From Ruegeria lacuscaerulensis (GTDB taxonomy: Bacteria; Pseudomonadota; Alphaproteobacteria; Rhodobacterales; Rhodobacteraceae): 64,000 nt of DNA. The translations under genes and the position numbers were made by a program. Numbering within the stretch: the stretch's first letter is position 1; every line of letters starts with the position of its first letter. The notes under the pieces are model-generated. The model did not search any database. It was not told where the DNA came from and saw only the letters and a program-made list of their open reading frames with translations. Below, in pieces: positions 60,191 through 64,000 of this stretch. Where the stretch lies: positions 124,001 through 188,000 of the forward strand of contig NZ_WPZL01000006.1 in assembly GCF_013031245.1 (NCBI RefSeq), written 5' to 3'.

Positions 60191-62136
60191 GCGCGGTCCT
60201 TCTCGGTCGGACGCGCTTTGGGGCGGCGGTCGCCCTCAAGCCGTTTTTGCTGCTCTTTAATGCGATCACGGTCGGCAACCGGGTAGGCCTCAAGCGGCGG
60301 CGTTCCGTTGTAGAGCGCCTGCAACATGATATCCCGCGCGACGGGGGCGGCTGCCTTTGATCCACCGCCTCCGTGTTCCACCACAACGGCCACGGCATAC
60401 TTTGGGTTGTCGTAAGGGGCAAAGCTGACGAACAGCGCGTGGTCGCGGCGTTCCCAGGGCAGGTCTTCGTTGCGGATCACACCGGCCGCGCGTTCGGCCT
60501 TGGTGATGTTGCGCACCTGGCTGGTTCCGGTTTTTCCAGCCATGCGGAAATCTTCGGCGATGATGCGGCTGCGATACGCTGTGCCGCCCCGGTCGTTCGA
60601 GACCGAGAACATCGCTTTGCGCACCATTTCCAAGTTGTTCGGATTGACCGCCAGTGGCTCCCCTGCGCCCGAGGGCTGTTCGATGCCGTTCACCGCCCGC
60701 ACCAAGCGCGGTTTCACTGCGCGGCCCGTCGCAATCCGGGCGGACATAACTGCAAGTTGCAAGGGTGAGGCCAGCATGAACCCCTGTCCAATCGAAGCAT
60801 TCGCCGTGTCGCCCACCAGCCAGCTCTGCCCGTGAACCCGTTCTTTCCATTCCTGGTTGGGTGCCAGCCCCGCTGCAACTGCGGACATGGGGATATCATG
60901 CTTAACGCCCAGTCCGAAAATGCGCGCCATGTCTGAGATATTGTCGATACCTGTGCGCAATGCCACGTCGTAGTAATATACATCGCAACTGCGTTTCAGC
61001 GACAAGCCAAGGTCTACGGTCCCATGCCCGCCGCGTTTCCAGCAGTGGAATCGGCGGCTGCCGACTTTCAGGTGGCCGGGGCAGTAAACGGTGTTGCCGG
61101 GCCCGATCACTCCGGCCTCCAGCGCGGCCATGGCGGTGATCATCTTGAAGGTCGAGCCGGGCGGATAGGTACCCTGTACAGTCTTGTTTGCCAGAGGGCG
61201 GTAATTGTCTTGCGTCAGCGTTCGGTAATCCGCGACCGAGATCCCACGGACAAACAGGTTAGGGTCGAAACTGGGGGCGGAACTGATAGCGCGAATATCC
61301 CCGGATTCGCAGTCGATCACGACAGCCGCAGCACTCTCCCCGGCCAGCCGGGCCTGCGCGTACTGCTGGAGATCCGCATCGACCGACAATTGCAGATCGG
61401 CCCCGGCCTCACCTTCCTGTCGGTCCAGTTCGCGCATCACCCGGCCGGTGGCATTGACCTCGACCCGTTTGGCCCCGGCCTTGCCGCGCAATGAGATTTC
61501 CTGTTTGGCCTCCAGCCCGACCTTGCCGATCTGGAACCGGGGGATGCGCAGGACAGGCTCGGGGTCTTCGATCTGGCTGAGGTCGTAGTCGCTGACTGGA
61601 CCGACATAGCCGACCACGTGGGCAAAATCCTCGTAACGGGGATATTGCCGGGTTTGACCTACCTCGGGGATAATGCCGGGAAGGGCCGGAGCGTTGACAG
61701 CGACTTTCGAGATATCCTCCCACGTGACCTGATCGGCCAGGGTGACCGGTAAAAATGGCGCAGAACGCCTCATTTCGGATTTGGCGCGCTCGATCTCATC
61801 CTCGGTCAGCGGGATCAGTTCGGACAGTTTGGCGATGACCTTGTCGATATCTCCGGCATCCTCGCGCACCATGACGATCCGGTAAGAAGGTGAGTTCTGC
61901 CCGATTATTTCACCGTTGCGGTCATAAACCCGACCGCGGGTCGGTGGTATAAGGCGGATGTTGATCCGGTTTTCTTCAGCTAACAGCCTGTATTCATCGG
62001 CCTGATCCACCTGCATGAACCGCATCCTCGCGGCCAACCCTCCGACAAAGGCGGCCTGCAGCCCGCCCAGAATAAGTGCTCTGCGCGGCAGGCGTTTGTA
62101 GGCAAGGCCCTGAGTTTTTGGTGTGCGCTGTTTCAT
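60187..62136 (-). CDS. mrdA: Penicillin-binding protein 2 (transpeptidase)
   Basis: 649 residues; inner-membrane class B PBP that crosslinks peptidoglycan for elongation. One N-terminal membrane helix near 24-44, the pedestal domain from VYDRNGEIIGQNSPSYR near 70-86, then the transpeptidase motifs: SxxK in PPGSTFKMITAMAAL near 325-339, SxN-type region SCDVYY near 382-387 and KTG in MAGKTGTSQVR near 528-538. Between mreD and rodA in the usual order; overlaps rodA. Confidence 0.95.
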   Translation of the reverse strand: MKQRTPKTQGLAYKRLPRRALILGGLQAAFVGGLAARMRFMQVDQADEYRLLAEENRINIRLIPPTRGRVYDRNGEIIGQNSPSYRIVMVREDAGDIDKVIAKLSELIPLTEDEIERAKSEMRRSAPFLPVTLADQVTWEDISKVAVNAPALPGIIPEVGQTRQYPRYEDFAHVVGYVGPVSDYDLSQIEDPEPVLRIPRFQIGKVGLEAKQEISLRGKAGAKRVEVNATGRVMRELDRQEGEAGADLQLSVDADLQQYAQARLAGESAAAVVIDCESGDIRAISSAPSFDPNLFVRGISVADYRTLTQDNYRPLANKTVQGTYPPGSTFKMITAMAALEAGVIGPGNTVYCPGHLKVGSRRFHCWKRGGHGTVDLGLSLKRSCDVYYYDVALRTGIDNISDMARIFGLGVKHDIPMSAVAAGLAPNQEWKERVHGQSWLVGDTANASIGQGFMLASPLQLAVMSARIATGRAVKPRLVRAVNGIEQPSGAGEPLAVNPNNLEMVRKAMFSVSNDRGGTAYRSRIIAEDFRMAGKTGTSQVRNITKAERAAGVIRNEDLPWERRDHALFVSFAPYDNPKYAVAVVVEHGGGGSKAAAPVARDIMLQALYNGTPPLEAYPVADRDRIKEQQKRLEGDRRPKARPTEKDRA

Positions 62137-62669
62137 TATCGCGCTCCCAATGTACTGGTTTCAGTGGGCGATACGCGCCGCACTCCGAATCCGTTCCGGC
62201 TGAGCCAAACGATCAGGGGATAAACCGCTATTGTCAGAACCACTTGTATCACCACGGGTCCCAGTGCTGCCTGCTGTACGGAAAGAATAGCAAGAATGAC
62301 GCGGTTCAGAACAAAAACTGCCGTGATCACGACGGCGACGGATGTCCATTCGCTTATAAAGCCTGAATCCCGCATACCCAGACTCGCCGACCGCAGATAG
62401 GCCGCGCCCAGAACGACTAGAGCCGCCATCAGGCCGGGCGGTCGTTGCAACAACAGGTCGGACATTAGCATGACAAAGGCAATTAAAAGGGTCGGCACAT
62501 ATTCCGGGCGCCGCAGAATCCAGGCGAATGTCACAACGATCAGAATATCCGGAAAGGGCCAACGATCTGGCTGCGAATCCAATGGCAGCAAATGAAGAAA
62601 CATGATCAGAGCCGCCAGAAACAGGTACAGACCGCGCTTGGTCCATAGCTGTGATACCTGGCTATCCAT
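62136..62669 (-). CDS. mreD: Rod-shape-determining protein MreD
   Basis: 177 residues with five membrane segments, starting LWTKRGLYLFLAALIMFLHLLPLDSQPDRWPFPDILIVVTFAWILRRPEYVP. It matches MreD, which anchors MreB/MreC to the membrane. Identification rests on hydrophobic layout and on its place between mreC and mrdA; its stop overlaps mrdA by one base and its start overlaps mreC by 8 bases. Confidence 0.9.
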   Translation of the reverse strand: MDSQVSQLWTKRGLYLFLAALIMFLHLLPLDSQPDRWPFPDILIVVTFAWILRRPEYVPTLLIAFVMLMSDLLLQRPPGLMAALVVLGAAYLRSASLGMRDSGFISEWTSVAVVITAVFVLNRVILAILSVQQAALGPVVIQVVLTIAVYPLIVWLSRNGFGVRRVSPTETSTLGAR

Positions 62670-63564
62670 CGCCGACCTCCGTCGGGGTCAATGCGGCGGC
62701 GGGCTGTTTGGGTCCGACAATGCCACCCGGGTCCTGTATGGCGGGCGCCGACTGATAGCGCAGCACCCTGAGGAATTCGAGCCGTTCAAAATCCGCCGAC
62801 AGGCGCACCCGCAAGCGGCCACCGGGATCAGCTGTGATCTGACCGATCAGCAGGCCGGCGGGGAACACACCACCATCGCCCGAAGTGACAACTCGGTCGC
62901 CGGGGCGCACCAGCTCGCGGTTTTCCAGAAACTCCACCACCGGGGCAGGGGTATTATCCCCCGCAATCAGAGCGGTTTGACCCGAAGGCTGAATGGTTGC
63001 CGGGATCGCGCTGGACGCATCTGTCATCAGGATCACGCGCGCTGTATCCGGCCCCACACCCGAGATGCGCCCGACAACGCCGATCCCGTCCATGGTGGCC
63101 CATCCATCTGTAATTCCGTCACGCTCACCCACATTCAACAGAACCGACTGGCGGAAGGGTGAACCGCTGTCGGCCATGACGACACCGGTAATATAGGTCA
63201 GGCGCGGGTCAAGGCGCACATTGTTCAGATCCAGCAGCCGGGCGTTTTCCTGCTCCAGCTGCAGCGCGGCTTCCTTCCAAGCCCGCATCAGGCGCAGTTC
63301 GCTGCGCAATTCCTGGTTCTGTTCGCTCAGGCGCTGATAGCTTTGAAAATCGCGCACCAAATTGACGACGGCTGTGACCGGCACCATGGCCCATTCCATC
63401 GAAGGAACAACCCGGTCTACTACTTGCGCGCGGAACCGTTCGACGCGCGGGCTGTCGATGCGCCAGACCAGAAAGATCGCCAGCAGGCACAGAACAACGA
63501 TCCCCAACAGCAGGCGGCGTAAGGGGGTAGTGTATTCGTCGCGCTGTGATCGGTCCTTTGCCAC
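62662..63564 (-). CDS. mreC: Rod-shape-determining protein MreC
   Basis: 300 residues: a short cytoplasmic tail (RSQRDEYTTPLRR), a membrane helix near 17-34, a coiled coil around VRDFQSYQRLSEQNQELRSELRLMRAWKEAALQLEQENARLLDLNNV near 67-113, and a periplasmic beta domain with TGVVMADSGSPFRQSVLLNVGERDGITDGWAT near 125-156. It organises the elongation complex with MreD. Begins 56 bases after the mreB stop. Confidence 0.94.
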   Translation of the reverse strand: MAKDRSQRDEYTTPLRRLLLGIVVLCLLAIFLVWRIDSPRVERFRAQVVDRVVPSMEWAMVPVTAVVNLVRDFQSYQRLSEQNQELRSELRLMRAWKEAALQLEQENARLLDLNNVRLDPRLTYITGVVMADSGSPFRQSVLLNVGERDGITDGWATMDGIGVVGRISGVGPDTARVILMTDASSAIPATIQPSGQTALIAGDNTPAPVVEFLENRELVRPGDRVVTSGDGGVFPAGLLIGQITADPGGRLRVRLSADFERLEFLRVLRYQSAPAIQDPGGIVGPKQPAAALTPTEVGDG

Positions 63565-63620
63565 AGGACTCCTTCCCGTGCTGCTCGTGCCCGAGTGCTG
63601 ACCCTTAAAGGGTGCGCGCC

Positions 63621-64000
63621 TTAGCTTTCGTAGTCAATCGCGTGGCGCAGTTGTTTTTCGTATTCCAACGCTTTGCCAGTGCCCAAAGCCACACAATTCA
63701 GGCTTTCATCGGCAATTGATACGGCCAGACCGGTCTGTTCGCGTAGAGCGAGGTCAAGATCGCCCAGCAACGCACCGCCGCCGGTCAGCATCACGCCCCG
63801 GTCCACGATATCCGCAGCCAGGTCGGGTGGCGTTGTTTCCAGCGCGGTCATCACCGCTTCGCAAATCTGTTGGACGGGTTCCGAAAGCGCCTCGGCCACC
63901 TGAGCTTGGCTGATTTCGATTTCCTTCGGCACACCGTTCAGCAGGTCGCGGCCACGGATATGCATCGACTGGCCACGCCCGTCATCGGGCATGCGGGCGG
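63621..64000 (-). CDS. mreB: Rod-shape-determining protein MreB, C-terminal part
   Basis: The actin homologue that directs lateral wall growth. Only the last 126 or so residues are inside the window: RGRDLLNGVPKEIEISQAQVAEALSEPVQQICEAVMTALETTPPDLAADIVDRGVMLTGGGALLGDLD carries the ATP-binding GGGALL segment, and the end reads EYEKQLRHAIDYES. The start lies beyond the window edge. It heads the mreBCD-mrdA-rodA cluster. Confidence 0.95.
   Translation of the reverse strand, partial: ARMPDDGRGQSMHIRGRDLLNGVPKEIEISQAQVAEALSEPVQQICEAVMTALETTPPDLAADIVDRGVMLTGGGALLGDLDLALREQTGLAVSIADESLNCVALGTGKALEYEKQLRHAIDYES

Overview
The window is a gene-dense, mostly high-GC stretch of chromosome from an alphaproteobacterium. 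It is most likely a Rhodobacterales of the Roseobacter group (Ruegeria/Phaeobacter-like), although the genus cannot be fixed from sequence alone. Support comes from a complete set of ethylmalonyl-CoA (EMC) pathway genes, an HvrA-type H-NS protein, the RpoH2-type sigma factor, a Roseobacter-style luxR/luxI pair, and many Rhodobacterales DUF families in familiar order. I see no tRNA, rRNA, CRISPR array, insertion sequence or prophage.

Layout. (1) 1-3.6 kb, minus strand: mdh, then sucC, an RDD membrane gene and sucD (cut by the window start). (2) 3.7-8.3 kb: a TauE-like permease, then mcl2, an NnrU-like gene, a DUF1737 gene, mch and a DUF1194 von Willebrand-like protein. (3) 8.5-14.3 kb: the succinate dehydrogenase genes sdhC, sdhD, sdhA and sdhB. 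sdhA and sdhB are separated by a strong terminator and by an inserted divergent glycosyltransferase/methyltransferase pair. (4) 14.4-20.5 kb: deoD, an H-NS family gene, ecm, a PlsB-like acyltransferase and ccr. (5) 20.6-22.2 kb: a quorum-sensing locus (small ORF, luxR, luxI) with a perfect CtrA-type box. (6) 22.3-26.5 kb: a RecD-like helicase, an SDR, and a TIGR02186/TauE module. (7) 26.6-31.3 kb: a BMP-type nucleoside ABC importer. (8) 31.5-37.9 kb: rimI, tsaB, a Nfu protein, a DsbA-like isomerase, a universal stress protein, a class IV aminotransferase, an Lrp regulator divergent from a leucine-type dehydrogenase, and trpS. (9) 38-48 kb: a rhomboid lacking its catalytic residues, murJ, glnD, an LpoA-like lipoprotein, rsmI, yraN, gshB and a ComM-type ATPase. 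(10) 48-54.7 kb: a GST with a Cys-rich tail, a phosphatase with cobU, rpoH2, a ChaN-like gene, coaBC, dut and a membrane-anchored MoeB. (11) 54.7-64 kb: a trans-sulfuration enzyme, an M3 peptidase, a GhrA-like reductase, and the rod-shape cluster mreB-mreC-mreD-mrdA-rodA (mreB cut by the window end).

The first 20 kb is a central-carbon island. TCA-cycle genes (mdh, sucCD, sdh) sit with the EMC genes (mcl2, mch, ecm, ccr) that assimilate acetyl-CoA. The control sequences appear to tie them together. An identical tandem pair of TGTGATCAC-type palindromes, 21 bp centre to centre, lies about 110 bp upstream of both sucC and sdhC. A separate 13-bp element is shared by the ecm/acyltransferase and ccr upstream regions. 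Other regulatory signals are a good ECF (RpoE/ChrR-type) promoter in front of rpoH2 and hairpins that could cover the ribosome-binding sites of luxI and the ComM-type gene.
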